DNA of 64,000 nt from NCBI RefSeq assembly GCF_901709675.1, contig NC_051096.1:4987001-5051000 (forward strand), written 5' to 3'. The DNA is from Syngnathus acus (lineage: Eukaryota; Chordata; Actinopteri; Syngnathiformes; Syngnathidae). The position numbers and the translations under genes are program-made. Positions 37,672 to 50,849 of this stretch are shown in pieces. A model generated the notes under the pieces. That model was not told the origin of the DNA, did not search any database, and saw nothing but the letters and a program-made list of their open reading frames with translations. Numbering within the stretch: the first letter of the stretch is position 1; each line of letters opens with the position of its first letter.

Positions 37672-40600
37672 CTACTCGCCCACGCCGGAGTTTTGTCTGT
37701 CGTTGTGCTTTTGCGCGACGCCGTAAGGCACGTGGGCGGCGACGGTGCCCATCTCGGCCGCGCCCTCCACGTGAAACATCTGATCATCAAAGTAGATGTG
37801 AGGTCTGATCTTCTCCAGCATGGGGCCCTTGGGCGCCCCAGCCAGGAACAAGGCCTCGTCGATCTCCAGCCCCCAGGCCCTGAGGGTCTTCAAGGCTCGG
37901 ATGCCGGAGCTGGCAGCGCTCCTGGCTGTCACTAAGAAGGTCCGGATCGGGCAGTCCAGGCGCTGGCCTTTAGCGTAAAACTTCTTCTGGAGCTTCCCTA
38001 GTGCCTCCAAGAAACCTTTTAGTGGACCCTTTTAGGGAAGACGAGAACAATCACAGTCATGTAATCATTTTCACTTAAAAAGCACTTACATGATCCAGCA
38101 ACGTGTCCTCATTTTCACGCTCGTGTTCGAAGAACTTGTCCAGCCCGTGGGCCTTAAAAATGCGCTCGGACTCGTCGGAGAAGAGAACGGCATCTCCGTC
38201 AAAAGCTACCCTCAACTGGGTCTCGGACACCTCTGTCCGTTTGTCCGTCGTGAACATGGTCGCCGCGGCGATGCCTGACAATCAATCGGAATGTCAAAAT
38301 TGTACTTCAAGTCTTAATTCAACGATAGGCGCTCACCTTCAGTCAGCGCCTCCCTGACCTTTTCTGCGTTGGCCGACAGGTAGAGGTTGGTCTGCCAGGC
38401 TTTGAGGTACCCGATCGGACTGCTTCCGCCAGTCATGCAAAAGCGTTCAATGAAAAGATCTGGGGGAAGAAAAAAAACATCAAACGAGACAGTTTGGACA
38501 TCTCTCAAGTTTCCGATGAGAACGCAGCACAATAAACAATGACGGGATTCCTTCTTAATCGTTTTTTAAAACTGCATGGTGGCCCATGCTTGACCCTCTC
38601 CGCGGGAGGTTTGTTCAATATCAACATCTCTCCGTAACATCAGAGAGGCCTCGTTTGGTCTGGAAGCTCAGAGGTCTGGAACGATTCGAGCGTTCACGCA
38701 GAGAGCCACCATCGAGATCTAACGCCGTTCTCATCCGGGCGGCTACGTTCCGACGTGTTTTTGTTTTGCGGACCCGCGGGTTAACCTTGGATCCCGCGAG
38801 ACGTGGTTTTGATCCCAAATCAGCGTGAGGCCCGGAGGATCTGATATCGTTCGAGGCAAACAGGAAGTGGTTAGCGACAAAGAGGACATTTGCGTGGGAA
38901 GGGTCCTGAAAAAGTCAGCTGTTGATACAGTCTTGTTTACGTCCGCTTTAACATCCTGACTCGGCAGAAATACGTCGACTTACTGTGATGGTTGATTGTA
39001 TTGATGAGACGGATCCCTACGTGAGCGTGGTTGTACGTCACCAGCACGATGTCAAAAAGTTCTTCGCTTTGCGGATACAACTCGCGTAGACGAGCGTTTA
39101 CCGTTTCCAGAGCCTGTTGATGAAAAGACGGTGATACGTTTCTGATTTTATTTTCGTGTGATACTTGAAATCATTTTCAACCTTGACAAAGGGGAAAGCA
39201 GGTCCAGGGGCGAAGGGTTCGTTCTCGTGTTCGATTTGGTATCTCAGGTACTCCTCCACGCCGTGCTGCTCGAAAACTTTCTCCTCCAGTTCGGTTCGGA
39301 ACAGAACCCGTGTGGATACGGCAATGGTCACGGCGTTCTCAGGTTTAGGCTGCAGCCAGAAAATGAAAAACAAGACCAAATTAAATGTTAGTTATAGTTA
39401 ATGGAAGGAATTGGGAAAGATTCTGTGATGGGACCTACAGTTGTAGAAAAGTGTCATTAGTCAAATCCAAAATATCTGGATATGGTTGCCATGCTACATT
39501 AGCACATGCCATTTTTTATTTTTGCAGACTTCTGTGGCCGCGTGTGTTTCTGTGGCGCCGACATTCAAAGGTGATTGGCTGCATTCCGACCGGGGCAATG
39601 TGGCATTTGGGACGCTAGTGCAATGATCCACAACCAACTGTGCCAGGACAGTGTCCGTGTGATATGATCCAGTTTGTCCAATTTGTAAAACCATTTTTTT
39701 TTTTTTTATTGATAAGAGAATCGGTTTTTTGTACTTATTAGTTGCAGTGGTTCAAATTGCACGGTTATAAATCTAAGCAAGGACATGTTAAAATCATGTT
39801 GTTGCATGCTTTGAGGGTCATTCTATATCTGTCCGTCATTATTTGTGTTTACAGTAAGGACAGGGTTGTTGTGCAAAGCTCATTGGCTGCTTGTGGGTAG
39901 CTCGGCTCTCGTTTGTTATTTAACAACATTCCCAAAATGTATTTACAACCCCCCCCCACACACACACATTTATACTGTTTAATACACCAAAAACATGCAT
40001 ATGTCAGATTATAAAACAAAATTTCACATATGTTTTTAGTAGGGGTGGGAGAAAACATTGACAGATCGTTCTCAAAAAGATTATCGGTGAGTCTCTGTAT
40101 TTTTCTTCATGTGCTGCCAACTCTGCGTGTCTGAATGGCCATAAAACGACGATTATTTATCACACTCTGTGCAAGTCAGCTTGTAAAAAGTTACCCAAAC
40201 AGTCATGACTGCGGGAAAAATAATATTTTTCACACCTTTCACTCCCACGACTGAAAATGTGGTTTACCTTCCTCACTGAGACACTTTTTTTTTTTTTAGT
40301 ACTCCTGTGGTTAGTTTAGTTGGGAAGGTGTGTGTGAACTCATGCAGCCATCGCAGAGGAGGTTAAAATGAGGAACGAGCAGAATCTTTCAGTCATCCGT
40401 GTGTCATACTCACAAAGAACACGCCTCCTTCCACCTTGCGGGCTCGTCTGCCTGTCACCTTCAGGACAATGACATTTTTCATCACACATAAATGCAAATG
40501 GAAAGAAGCCATTGTGGGTTTGCTTTGGAGAAGAATTTGCAGATAACATACGTCAGATTTATAGTTTTGGATTTACCAACTGGATCAGGGTCACAAGTTT

Positions 40601-41573
40601 GACCCGCGTTCCACAGTTTGACCCCCCACGCTGTAATTTTGCTCTTCCGGATGTTTGGGACATTTGGATTGTGCTTAAATTAGCCGAGTCGGTTTACGCT
40701 ATGAATAACGTGTCATGCTGTTGGAGGTGAGGGGGGTGAGGGTCTTTGCTTGCGATCCGATACGCTCGGCGTTAACTGCCTGCCCTCTGCCAGCCGGACT
40801 GCGCGGCATGCCTCGATCACATGACCCCCTCCCTCGGTAGACGGCGTCATCATCAGCACCTACACTGCTGAGTTGAAACTCCTGACTCATCTTTTTTTGT
40901 ATACACGGGGATGTCGCTTCTGCTGTTCCATAGAAACGAGTGGAAGGAGTTTCCAGGTAACCCTCTCAAGGGGACGCAAAGCGTTCACAGTGGGAATAAC
41001 TCAAGCGTGAGCACAATCTGACGCTGTTGAGCGGGATATTTATAGGTGAGTAAAAGGCCACGGATGATGTGACGTGTTGCAGTAGATATGAAAACAAGGG
41101 AGGGAGGGAGGGAGGGAGGGAGGGTGAAGTTCACTTGTAGCTCTGTGATGATAATCTGTGTGCTGTGGAAGGAAGATTAAATGCAGCAGACACACAAATA
41201 ATATGCATTAAGACATTTAAAATTTCATGATACAAAGGTGCAGCGATGCATGCGTCCACTATAGAAAGTCGGGAGTGACAAACAACTTGAAGCGAGCACA
41301 CTGTGCCTCTTCTGGCACCTTCAGCTACTATTAGCAGACATATGATACTTTTTGGTCAGACTTTATGATCCTTCCTATACCCTCCATTAATTGCTGGCAT
41401 TCGTGGTGATGCAAAAGGTTGCCCGGACTTACTTGTTTTGGTTTGGCGGTGAGTCCAAGGTGGTCCTCTTGGAGCTCATCCGTCTCTTTCCAGGATTCTC
41501 TCTTCTCTCCATTGGAAGAGGTGCAGATTTGGAGCTCCTTCACCTTCACGGGGTCCACGCTCATCTTCACCAT
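37672..41573 (-). CDS. nt5c1a: Cytosolic 5'-nucleotidase 1A
   Basis: Six coding exons: 41573-41433, 39349-39182, 39113-38984, 38459-38337, 38274-38090 and 38028-37672. All have GT-AG borders and join to 367 codons plus stop; human NT5C1A has 368. It is an AMP-preferring cytosolic nucleotidase that makes adenosine, mainly in muscle, heart and brain. Visible signatures are [17 protein letters not shown] and [16 protein letters not shown]. The acidic [13 protein letters not shown] motif (Asp213, Asp215) matches the nucleophile region of the HAD-like fold. [10 protein letters not shown] lies at 282-291, and [20 protein letters not shown] at 313-332 holds the conserved acidic pair. The N-terminal 47 residues ([15 protein letters not shown]...) are poorly conserved, so the start is the least certain part. 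hpcal4 lies upstream on the same strand, as in the human NT5C1A-HPCAL4 neighbourhood. Confidence 0.95.
41098..41124 (+). repeat. (GGGA)n microsatellite in nt5c1a intron 1
   Basis: About six copies of ggga in a row lie inside the 2-kb first intron of nt5c1a. It is a simple repeat with potential for G-quadruplex on the strand opposite the transcript. Confidence 0.9.
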
Positions 41574-44500
41574 AGAGAATGTGAGTACCCCCTGAGGTGC
41601 CCTCTCTAAGTGGACTTAGCTAATAGAAACTCAAAACAATGGAACCCGGCGTCTTGTATGGACCATTTAGTAGGACTCCCTTCTTAGGTGCATTGCTGAT
41701 CTTGCACCTGCCCATGTGAGACGAGCAAAGATCCCGAGGAAATCAAAAAGATGCTCAGCTAACCCTCCCGCACATCATAGTAACCTTGGGGACAGAGTCA
41801 TGTGGAAAAGTGTATTTGTCGGGAGCTGCGGTCCATCTGCTGCTATCTCTGTTCTCCTCTGCTCACTTACAAGCCACACCGGCCTCCCTCCCTCCCTTTT
41901 TGTTTCCCTAACGTTGCCCTACTGGCGCTCTGCATTACGGCCAATCCCACGTCGCGACTCTCCCGTCAACCAATCGCCGTTCAGTCACGCTGGTGTTGAC
42001 ACGGGGAAATGCACGTGGTGTGCAAAGAAATATTATTTAGACAAGTGATACCCTGTGAAGTAGTCACCAACTTGGCAGCGCAGTGCCCTAGTGGCTAACT
42101 TGTATGCCTCGCAGTTGGCGATCCAATCGGATCCTGTGCCGTGGTGATGAGTGTTAGAGAAGAGAGTGTGCCCATGTTAAATTACCCTCAAGGTATCTGC
42201 TAATGGATAACTGCAAGGCCATTAGTGCGCATGCTGATTGTACCACGGTATCGGGGGCACAATGGAACAACACTTCTCGAGAGGCATCTGTGGCCTGTCA
42301 TGTTGAACATACGCCAGCGGTCCAGGGTGCACCCCGACTCGCTTCAATGTCAAACTGAGTGTTCTAGAAAATGCATGAATGGATAGCTCATCTTAATCTT
42401 TCCAATTGGAATGGGCTCAAAGTTTGGGCTCCTCATGTGGCGCCTCTGCACTGTCGTATACTCTGCCATGACCTCTGCTATTTCCAGACTGTCCTCTCTC
42501 GCTCTTACTCAGTTTTTTTGTTTTTTTTTCCGTCTGCAGCACAGCCCCAGTGCACAAATGTGATCTTTTATCCCAAAGCCGAAACGTGATCCAGCGAGGC
42601 CCACCATAGATTCGTATTGATCTGTGGAAAGGGGATGAAAAATCCCAGGCTGAATAGTTTCACAGAGTGGCATTGCGCAACCACCAAAGTCAGAAACAAT
42701 TTGACCTTACTAACAATATTATTTCCAACTGAATTGAAAATAATCAATTATAAATATTTTTATAATTGCTATTTCTCATCATTATTTATTGCAATATTCC
42801 CTTGATATATGTATATTATTTTTATGATGTGCATGCTTGCTCCCATGGTAAAGCTCGTGTGTGTGATAGGCCGGTTGGTCTCAGCACGGTTGCCGTGGTA
42901 ACGGCTGGGAGGTGACGTCACTGCAGCAAGGTGACATCATCGCGGGATGGTGACTCATTACAGTATGCGGCTCTGCACTTGCGCTAAACACAAGAGGAGG
43001 AGGCGAAAAGAGCTTTTCGACATCCACGTGTTTTAATCCATGTAACAAAAATAATTACGGCACTTTTTTTTTTGTTTCTAATCAAAACAAAACCAGGAAG
43101 CATCTGACAAGACAAATCGACATTTGCAAAAGAGAAATACAAAGCATTTGTGGTGATGTGAGTGATGGTTCCTGTCATTTTCAGCTCCAAGCAAAACAAA
43201 CCCATCTTTGGCACTTCAATATTAAATTTTCAACCAGAGGCTCCACACAAGTGATGAGAAATTGCAATTTGTTTTGGGGAGGACATTTTTTTTTTCTCTT
43301 GGGTCCAAAGTGGTCCTTGTATCAGAAAATGATTGTAGAGGGGCCATTTTGTAGGATTATTATTATTTCAAATCAGTGGAAATAAAAAGGACAAAACAAA
43401 TTAGTGCACCTCTTCTACGCGGATTTATTGCAATAGCTCACGTCTTAGCATGATAACCAAACTTTGACGCCATCCAATGCACACATGGGCCACATTTCTG
43501 TTGTACTGTGCACAAAATAATTGCCACGTATGAGTGTTGATAATCTGGTACAACTAAAACAAAGGGACAGTGTAATATTTTGGCCTGCCATTCTGCTTCC
43601 ATCCATTAGGTGGCACTGTGACACATAACGTCTACATCCCCTCACTGTCCACAATGTCATATGTTCAGACCCGACTTTTTTTGAAGTGACTTTTTCATAG
43701 TGTGTTCCAAAGCGAATGAAATCGCACACACGCGTGACCTCAAACACACACATGCACACCCAACGCACACACAAGAACACAAACGCAAGAGCAACACTTG
43801 CAATACACACGTTTGTGAAACTAGACCGAGACGTCCTTGTAACTCAAATGATTCTAATAAAAAAATATGTGAACGCCTGAAAAGGTCTCAACACGCACAC
43901 ACACTCACACACAAACTGTAGCTGCGTCATCGTTACGAAAGTAGTTCTAAGCTACAAATACATTTACATATTACATTGGTTTATGATCATAAATACCAAT
44001 TGTGTGTACATATATAATGTACATATACATTTGATGATAATTACAATATCAAACACAGGAGCTTTGAGGAGATGGAGGAGGATGCGCAGCAATCTAATTC
44101 CTAGCACATTCAAGGGATTGTTAGAAAGTTGGACATTTCAAATGCTAACACATTGCAAAATGTCCGACAGCTAATTCAAGCTGGTGATTTTAATGTCGTC
44201 AGTTAGCGTAGCATTTTAGCTCAGGTTTAGATGTCACATTGGCAACCACATCACAGGCTTCCCTTTTCAACCTTTTGCTATTTTCCCCCACATTGATTTC
44301 TCACTTTTTTTTTTCCCCTTTCTTTCTAGATCAGAGCGGAGCTCAACACAGTTCCTCTACCCGTGCCATAAATCAAAGAGCTTCCCCTGTGGCATTTCGG
44401 GAGAGAAAGACGGAGACAAAGCGAGCGGGGGCAGGACGGCGGCGGGAGCGAAACGCCGTCTGCACATTAAATCTCCGAGGAACATTTGACCTTTCCAGGT

Positions 44501-44931
44501 AATAGTCACCCTCGTTAAGTTTACATTTCTTATATGGAAATAATCCTGACTTTTCTCGTCAGATGCTTTCGAACAAGTAGCGCGTAATCACCCTTGATGC
44601 TGTTTATAACCATGACATCAGTGTAATGGACTTTTAATGAAGTTTTGCTTTAAGCCCAGATGTCATGTTGTACAGTAATCCATTTAAAAATGTTCTTCCA
44701 CGTGGGAGAGGATTTGACCGATTACGCCCAAACACACCAGCGACGCATTAATGTATGAATCCGTCATATTTCCGACATCGAATCACTCGGGGAACCTTTT
44801 TTTTGATTGTTTTCTAAATATCCCTTGATTCATAGTGATGAATTGAATACCACCGCCGCAATTTCTCTAGATTCCCTCCCTCCCTCCATCTCCTCCCCTT
44901 TCCTCTTTTCCCGACTCCACGCAATCGGCGT
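41574..44931. other. Intergenic region between nt5c1a and hpcal4
   Basis: This 3.4-kb stretch should hold the nt5c1a promoter on its left and the hpcal4 3' untranslated region on its right. A minus-strand AATAAA at 43429-43424 is one possible end for hpcal4. Dispersed-repeat remnants occupy about 42.06-42.4 kb, and CA-rich sequence occurs around 43.72-43.92 kb. An exon-like block on the plus strand (44330-44498) is discussed among the findings. No protein family is recognised. Confidence 0.45.
42062..42400 (+). repeat. Remnant of a teleost dispersed repeat
   Basis: The left part, gcccta gtggctaact tgtatgcctcgcagtt, resembles the start of a common fish repeat family (theme: gtggttaagcacgtctgcctcacagttctg). 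The right part, ccagggtgcaccccgactcg, resembles its other end (theme: agggtgtaccccgcctctcgcc). Intervening sequence is diverged. Assignment is from memory of these motifs and was not searched. Confidence 0.4.
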
Positions 44932-45723
44932 TTACTTCTGCATGTCGCACTGCAGCAGTAAGACGATGGAGGGGTCCGACTTGGCCGCCTCTTTGAACTC
45001 ATCCAGGGAGATTTCGTCGTTTTGGTCCTTGTCCATCTTGGAGAAGATCTTGTCGACGCGCTGCTGCGGGGTCAGGCCGTCTTCGTTCATGCGCATCATG
45101 ATCACCGTGCCCACCATCTTATAAATGGCCTACGGATGGTGAAAAAACAATTAAAATTAAAATAAATAAATGCCATATAGTATAAATTCCGTGAGCCTCT
45201 GATGTCTTCACCCACCTCAATAATCTCGAGCATCTCCACACGGGTGATTTTGCCATCGCCATCCAGGTCGTACATGTTGAAGGCCCAGTTCAGCTTCTGC
45301 TCAAAGCTGCCCCTGGAGGTGATGGACAGGGCGCAGATGAACTCCCTGAAGTCGATAGTCCCGTCGCCGTTCTTGTCGAACGTCCGGAAAGCGTGCTGGG
45401 CGAACTTGGAGGCATCGCCGTATGGAAAAAACTACAAAAACATATTCTGGCTCAGTCTATCATATTTATAGAAACAAAGTACAAGTTCACCTTCTGGCAA
45501 CATGTTGCTAATTAACATGGTAACCTGCTTGACCAAAACCTGAGTTGACGACCGTGCTGACCTTGACATAGAGCTGTTGGAACTCCTCCAGGTTGAGGAT
45601 GCCAGAGGGGCAATCCTTGAGGAAGCCTTTATACCACTGCTTAAGCTCGGCCTCGTTGAATTCCGTGTTCTTGGTCAGGTCGTCCAGGACCTCAGGGGCA
45701 AGCTTGCTGTTGTGTTTCCCCAT
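44932..45723 (-). CDS. hpcal4: Hippocalcin-like protein 4, neuronal calcium sensor
   Basis: Three coding exons: 45723-45562, 45431-45216 and 45129-44932. They join in phase to 191 codons plus TAA, the exact family length. The start [13 protein letters not shown] has the myristoylation glycine. EF-hand 1 is degenerate. Calcium loops lie at 73-84 ([12 protein letters not shown]), 109-120 ([12 protein letters not shown]) and 159-170 ([12 protein letters not shown]); the last has Asp where Gly is usual, as in the human protein. The C-terminus [10 protein letters not shown] and the [11 protein letters not shown] segment distinguish it from hippocalcin. It belongs to the visinin-like group of membrane-switching calcium sensors in neurons. 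Introns fall after codons 54 and 126 and are very short (130 and 86 bases). Its paralogue hpca lies 27 kb away on the same strand, with different intron positions. Confidence 0.96.
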
Positions 45724-47393
45724 GACGCTTCACCTCTTTAGCGAACAAGGACAAAGAGACAGACATTTTATTCCAGCACATCACAAAAACCTGTCACTTG
45801 AGCAGGGGTGTGTAGACTTTTTCTTTTAACACATTACGATCCAATTGAAGGACGCACAGTGGGATATATTTTTTGAATCAGTATTGTTGAAGCTACTATC
45901 CCTTACTGCCAAAAAAGAACCAAAACAAATTTGTTATCACACCATGATGCCACGACAGGGGTGTGAAAAATATAATAGATGGACTTGATTCAACTGTGTC
46001 GTTTCATCAATGAACAGCCATTAGACCATAACGTCCGCATTTAAAAACTCTCATCCTCACGCCTGATAGTTCTCGTGGACATAAAATAGCCCATTAACCT
46101 CCCGTGGACCACTGCGGTCCCTTCATGATGCCATGCATGAGTCATAGCCCGCATCTGACAGTATTTTTTACGTTTCCACACTGGGACACAGCGAGCGGCC
46201 GCAAATCCATCCCCTCAAAACTGCTCATCCAGGAGCTTTGTGGCGGAAATATGACCAATGACTCATGCGGGGAGAAGCGAGAGAGAGCGAGAGAGGATCC
46301 TGCGCTAGGAGAGCCGCAAGAATGGAAAACCAATCCGCTCTGACTTAAAGACGCTTCGAAAATATGAGCGCAGTTCAAGTCGAGGCGTAAAAAGGAAGGA
46401 AAAGCTTCTTCACGAGCTAACAAACAAGGACTCCTGATACTTCTAGGCCACCCACTGAGACAGATGAGATTCTTCCCTCGGTTAGGGAGCAAATGCAGCT
46501 CGTAATAAGAGTTTCCTCAGCATGACGCCGAGACGCTCCATTAGCCGGGCGAGGCGAAAGCCGTCAAAAAGGGAATCAAAATAAACAACGGCTCGTGACG
46601 GCACGGCAGGCGGAACCGGGAAGTTCATGCAAATTATTCCCTGGAAGGTTTCGCATCCTTGCCAGTTGTAGCACACAGATGCCAACTAGTGCACAGTTTG
46701 GCCTTACTAGTAACGTTTTTATTCATAATTAATGTGTCAATTATAAATCTATATTGCGTTGGAAAAAAAAAAATCAATTAGAGACATTAACATTTTATGT
46801 TAAGGTCAGAAGGCCCGGCCCGGCATTGATCGGAATGACGCATGACAAGCGATGACTCAATGTGGATTCCCGCCATCGAGGGAGAAGACGATTGCGTGGG
46901 AGAGACAGCTTGTGAACAGATGACAAAGATAGACGGCGGGCGAGAAGGCAGACAGGAGCCATCCGCCGGTAATTTCTAGCAGCAGGCAGACGTGCGTCTT
47001 GCTGGGTAAACCAAGGCGTGTTCGCTTTCTCGTCGCAGCTGTCAGACTGATAGTAAACACAAATCAGAGCCGTCGACGACGTGCGGGGGCACCGACAATG
47101 TGTCATCTCACGCCAGAGTTAACTTTGGATGAACGTTATGTCAAACTCTCGTTAGGCTGATGAGACAATTGCTGGTTGTTAATTGGAATCGTTTAATGCG
47201 CCATTAATTGCTTGGAAAGCCAAGTCTGCTGAATATAAAAGTAGTGCTTTGATACAACTAATTGTGTGTGCGTGCGTGTGTGTCAGTAACCATTGCACAA
47301 GTGGAAAAAGAACAATGGACTGACAAAGGAACAATCAATGGTATACAAGTCAAATACCAGATCTTGCCCTGATCAGCTGTAATTGTGTCAGCA

Positions 47394-47420
47394 TGTGTGT
47401 GTGTGTGTGTGTGTGTGTGT
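47394..47420 (+). repeat. (TG)n microsatellite
   Basis: There are thirteen uninterrupted TG units, followed by a short imperfect extension ttgtgtg. A minus-strand open frame reads it as (HT)n, which is an artefact. Confidence 0.95.
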
Positions 47421-49311
47421 TTGTGTGATAAAGCCCTCTCTAAGTGAATGGCTGATCTTCGGGGCCGCTCGGCCGTGTGTTGCCTTGACAACTCATTGTT
47501 GCCGCCAAAAAGCAATCGAGCAAGAAATGATGGATTAGCCAATCGAGAAGGGCCCTTTCCCAACCGGGCCTGCTCCCAAGTGACTTCCAGTCTGTCTGGA
47601 TTCTTTTTTTTTTTTTCCCCCCAATCAACAGTTGCAATCACTTGATCTCACACATAATGGCTCGGTTTGATAGCTTTCTGACAAATAATGCCAACGGTAG
47701 GCCACTGAAGTGTCCGTCTGCAGTTTCTAATCAAAGCCGCGGATCCTCCACTCGGCTTGGACGCCGACTCGTGTAACTAAACGAGCGCGGTGCCACGTAT
47801 TGCTTCTGCACTGATTAGCGCCGTGTTTATTGATACAACCCGACAATCACACTGGTGTCACCGGCACTTGACGGGAAAACAACAACGGGGAATACGCTCG
47901 AGTCCAATCAATACGCTGGCACGAAAACAACACGAGATGTGTAATGTCGGTCACCCGCCACCCGTGATGTCAATTGTGACCCATTTGCTTCAACCATTAT
48001 TGACTGTTAATAATATGCAAAAAAAAAAAACGTGCACAGGAAATTGTAGGGTACATGTTGTGAACAATTGCGTCACATCTATAGAATATGAATCAATAGG
48101 ATTTTCCATCATGGAGGAAGCGGCCATTGCCATGTGTCAGTCAAGTGACATCGCTCTAGGAAATGGCCGGCAGCTCGCTGCGTGTGGGCGACGCACCTGC
48201 ATGCACTTTGCCGCTTGAATAAATAAACGACATACCTCAACTAGACAACTTTTGAAAAATAACGGCGATATGATGTCGTCATGCCACCACTTCCTGTGGC
48301 ATCTGTAAAGCTGACAACAAAATATTCAGTCAAAGCACAACTATAATTTGATCTCCTAGCTTAGCGCTGACATGTAATACAAAAGACCATAAACGGAAAT
48401 TAGCATGGATGTTCCATCGAACTTACTGCAACTTTATTATACAGACGAAGCATAAAAAAATACGGAAGGTGCATAACTTGCATGTAACCTTACTGTATAG
48501 AAAAAAATAATAATCACAACTGTTGGTTCACCGCTTTCTCCACTTCAAATTTTTTCAGACTAAATGTTGTGCTCCGTTGAGTTTGTGAAGCCACTTAGCA
48601 AAATAAAGAGTTTACCCTAACGTATATTGACTCAATCGGAGACGCCTGAGCGTAATGCTCACTCTGTGGCCGTGATGCAATTAGAATAAACTGATTGGCC
48701 AATCAATGAGCAGCATACATGCAGACCGAGTTAAGACACGCGTCGATGATGCACAGCTGCCCGAAGGCCGCCGGTAATACGCTCGCGTCAAAAGCGCAAT
48801 CAGCATGTGGAATTTTTTCCTTCATTTCAAAACCCATATCGCAGGTATTCTTGTTTAGTCTCGGGAGCATGAAGGGCACGCTGTCATCTGCGCGTTCCAA
48901 TCAATGCAGAGGCAGAACCAGTGCGCAACCCAGCCACTACTGCACCCCGATATCCCGTATTGCATTATTTTGTGTCCTTGAGCTATCACCTGCTTCCATC
49001 TGCTCCCTGTCGTGAGCTTTATTATGAATTATTTTACAGTGCTGGATGTTGCCTAGCAGTCAAAGCAAAGGGATCACTTTCCCTAACAGCATCACCTTGA
49101 ATTACGAAACAGCATCTACTGACTTGAACCCCCACTTCTTCTTAGTAGTAATGCAAATTATTAGAGTTAAAATCCCACCGACTCACCTGCTAATGATTTG
49201 GCGGGGAAGAAAAATATGCTCCTCGTAGGTGTGACAGAAGTGCGTCCTCCTGTTCTCGGTGGTCCCAAACACTTCCTGCTGTAAATACGGAGCTTTTGCC
49301 TGTGAACTCAC

Positions 49312-49460
49312 CTCTCTGAGTGAGGAAGAGGATGATGAATGAACCGCGGCCGTCTCCCTTGCCAACACAGTCGCATCGAGCCCCCCCCTTCACCACGGAC
49401 GCCGTCATTGGCCGGGACGCTCTCGGGAGGCGGTGCTCTTTTGTCTGGATGGCTGTGACT
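49312..49460 (-). other. hpcal4: Candidate non-coding first exon and promoter of hpcal4
   Basis: On the minus strand a G/C-rich block with an inverted-CCAAT type motif (gccaatgacggcg, near 49413-49401) runs into a strong donor, CTCAGAGAG|gtgagttcac (donor at 49311-49310). It lies 3.6 kb upstream of the hpcal4 start codon, which itself sits close behind an acceptor-like ctaaag. The upstream limit is nominal. It could equally be an unrelated non-coding transcript. Confidence 0.3.
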
Positions 49461-50831
49461 GCCTGTCAATCATAGCCCAGGTCCAGATGGGAGAGCGGGA
49501 GGGGGGTTCATCCGACTTTAAAGATTTCTGATTTATCCTCTTTTTGCACATTTAAGAAAAGGCGTGTGAATATTGATGGAAAAAACAATGTGAATATGCA
49601 ACGACATACTATATTTATGTAACATACCAGAAATAAATCATCTGACCTCATAGGGTTCAATGGCTCGAGGTCAGCCGAGGCGCATCCACGGGTGTGACGC
49701 CGTCCATCACCTTTGGAGGACCACTGCGGCCCACGGAGAGCGCAATCTTTGCTCGTCGTCCTTCGCTTCAAGGTGAGCATTACTCACTCTGACTGAGGTG
49801 CAGATAATCAGATAAAACCACCGGCGTGACGCTCGTGGCACCACTTTGCACTCACATTGCGTTGCGGTGCAAAAATAAAATGACGGGAATTCAAACGTGT
49901 GACAGTGTAAACTTTCAGATTCAGGCCAAGACGATCATTCATTGACTTGACCATCCCTTCCTAACTTCTAATTAAAATATCCATAATTGAAATACCATTA
50001 TGGAACTCTTAATTAAACCATGCGTAATTGAAAATGGCATGAATATAGCATGGATTTTTTTTTTGCCACCTATGAATATTCATGATGTAGGTATGTGTGC
50101 GTGTTCGTATGTGTGTGTATCCATCAGCAACACCGGGTTGCCATGGGAAACGGGCCATCCAGTCCGCTATTATGCACTTACCCTTCTCGCTCTCATGCCC
50201 ACACTCGCCAATCTCCCATTTGAGTGTGCCCCACACACACACACACTCCCACCCCTCACCTCACTACAACTTTTCCCGGACGACAGCAAACTAAACACTT
50301 AGAAACACTTTCCCAGACTCCTATATGATTTTGGTCACCATGGTGATGACAATAGCAAGTCAAATATGTGACATCAAAATTGTGTGATGCACTTATAACT
50401 ACGCGTGATAATTGGCTGTTAATGTGACAACATCGAGTGGCTGGACGAGGATGAACCTGTTGCCCGGTAATGAAATTCAAACCACCGTCCATGCCCTGCT
50501 GTGTATCTGACATTGTGTGTGCATGTGTGTGTGTGTGTAATTAAGTGTCATCAAGCCCATAAACTGTCTAATTGACCTTTTTTTTGCTCGGCACAAAGCT
50601 TTTTTTTTTCTGACACTGTGATGATAATTCCAACAAGGTTGCCGCCTTCACAAATTGATAATCATTTCTATTGGTGGCTTAAGTCCTCACATCGTAGCCC
50701 CAAAAAGTCTAACCGGGTTCACAAACTCTCTTCTGGCCATAGATGAAGTTGGCAGATGTTAATGAGCCTGTCTGTAAGCAGAGAAATGGATGGAGCACCT
50801 TGGGCAATGAGCCATTTAATCATGATAGGGA

Positions 50832-50849
50832 GGGGGGGGGGGGGGGGGG
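50832..50849 (+). repeat. Poly-G tract of 18 bases
   Basis: Eighteen consecutive G lie in intergenic DNA. The length may be imprecise because of sequencing error in homopolymers. Confidence 0.85.

Noticed and set aside
47790-48218. 142-codon plus-strand open frame
   Set aside because: No domain or motif I recognise and no supporting splice or promoter signals; treated as chance.
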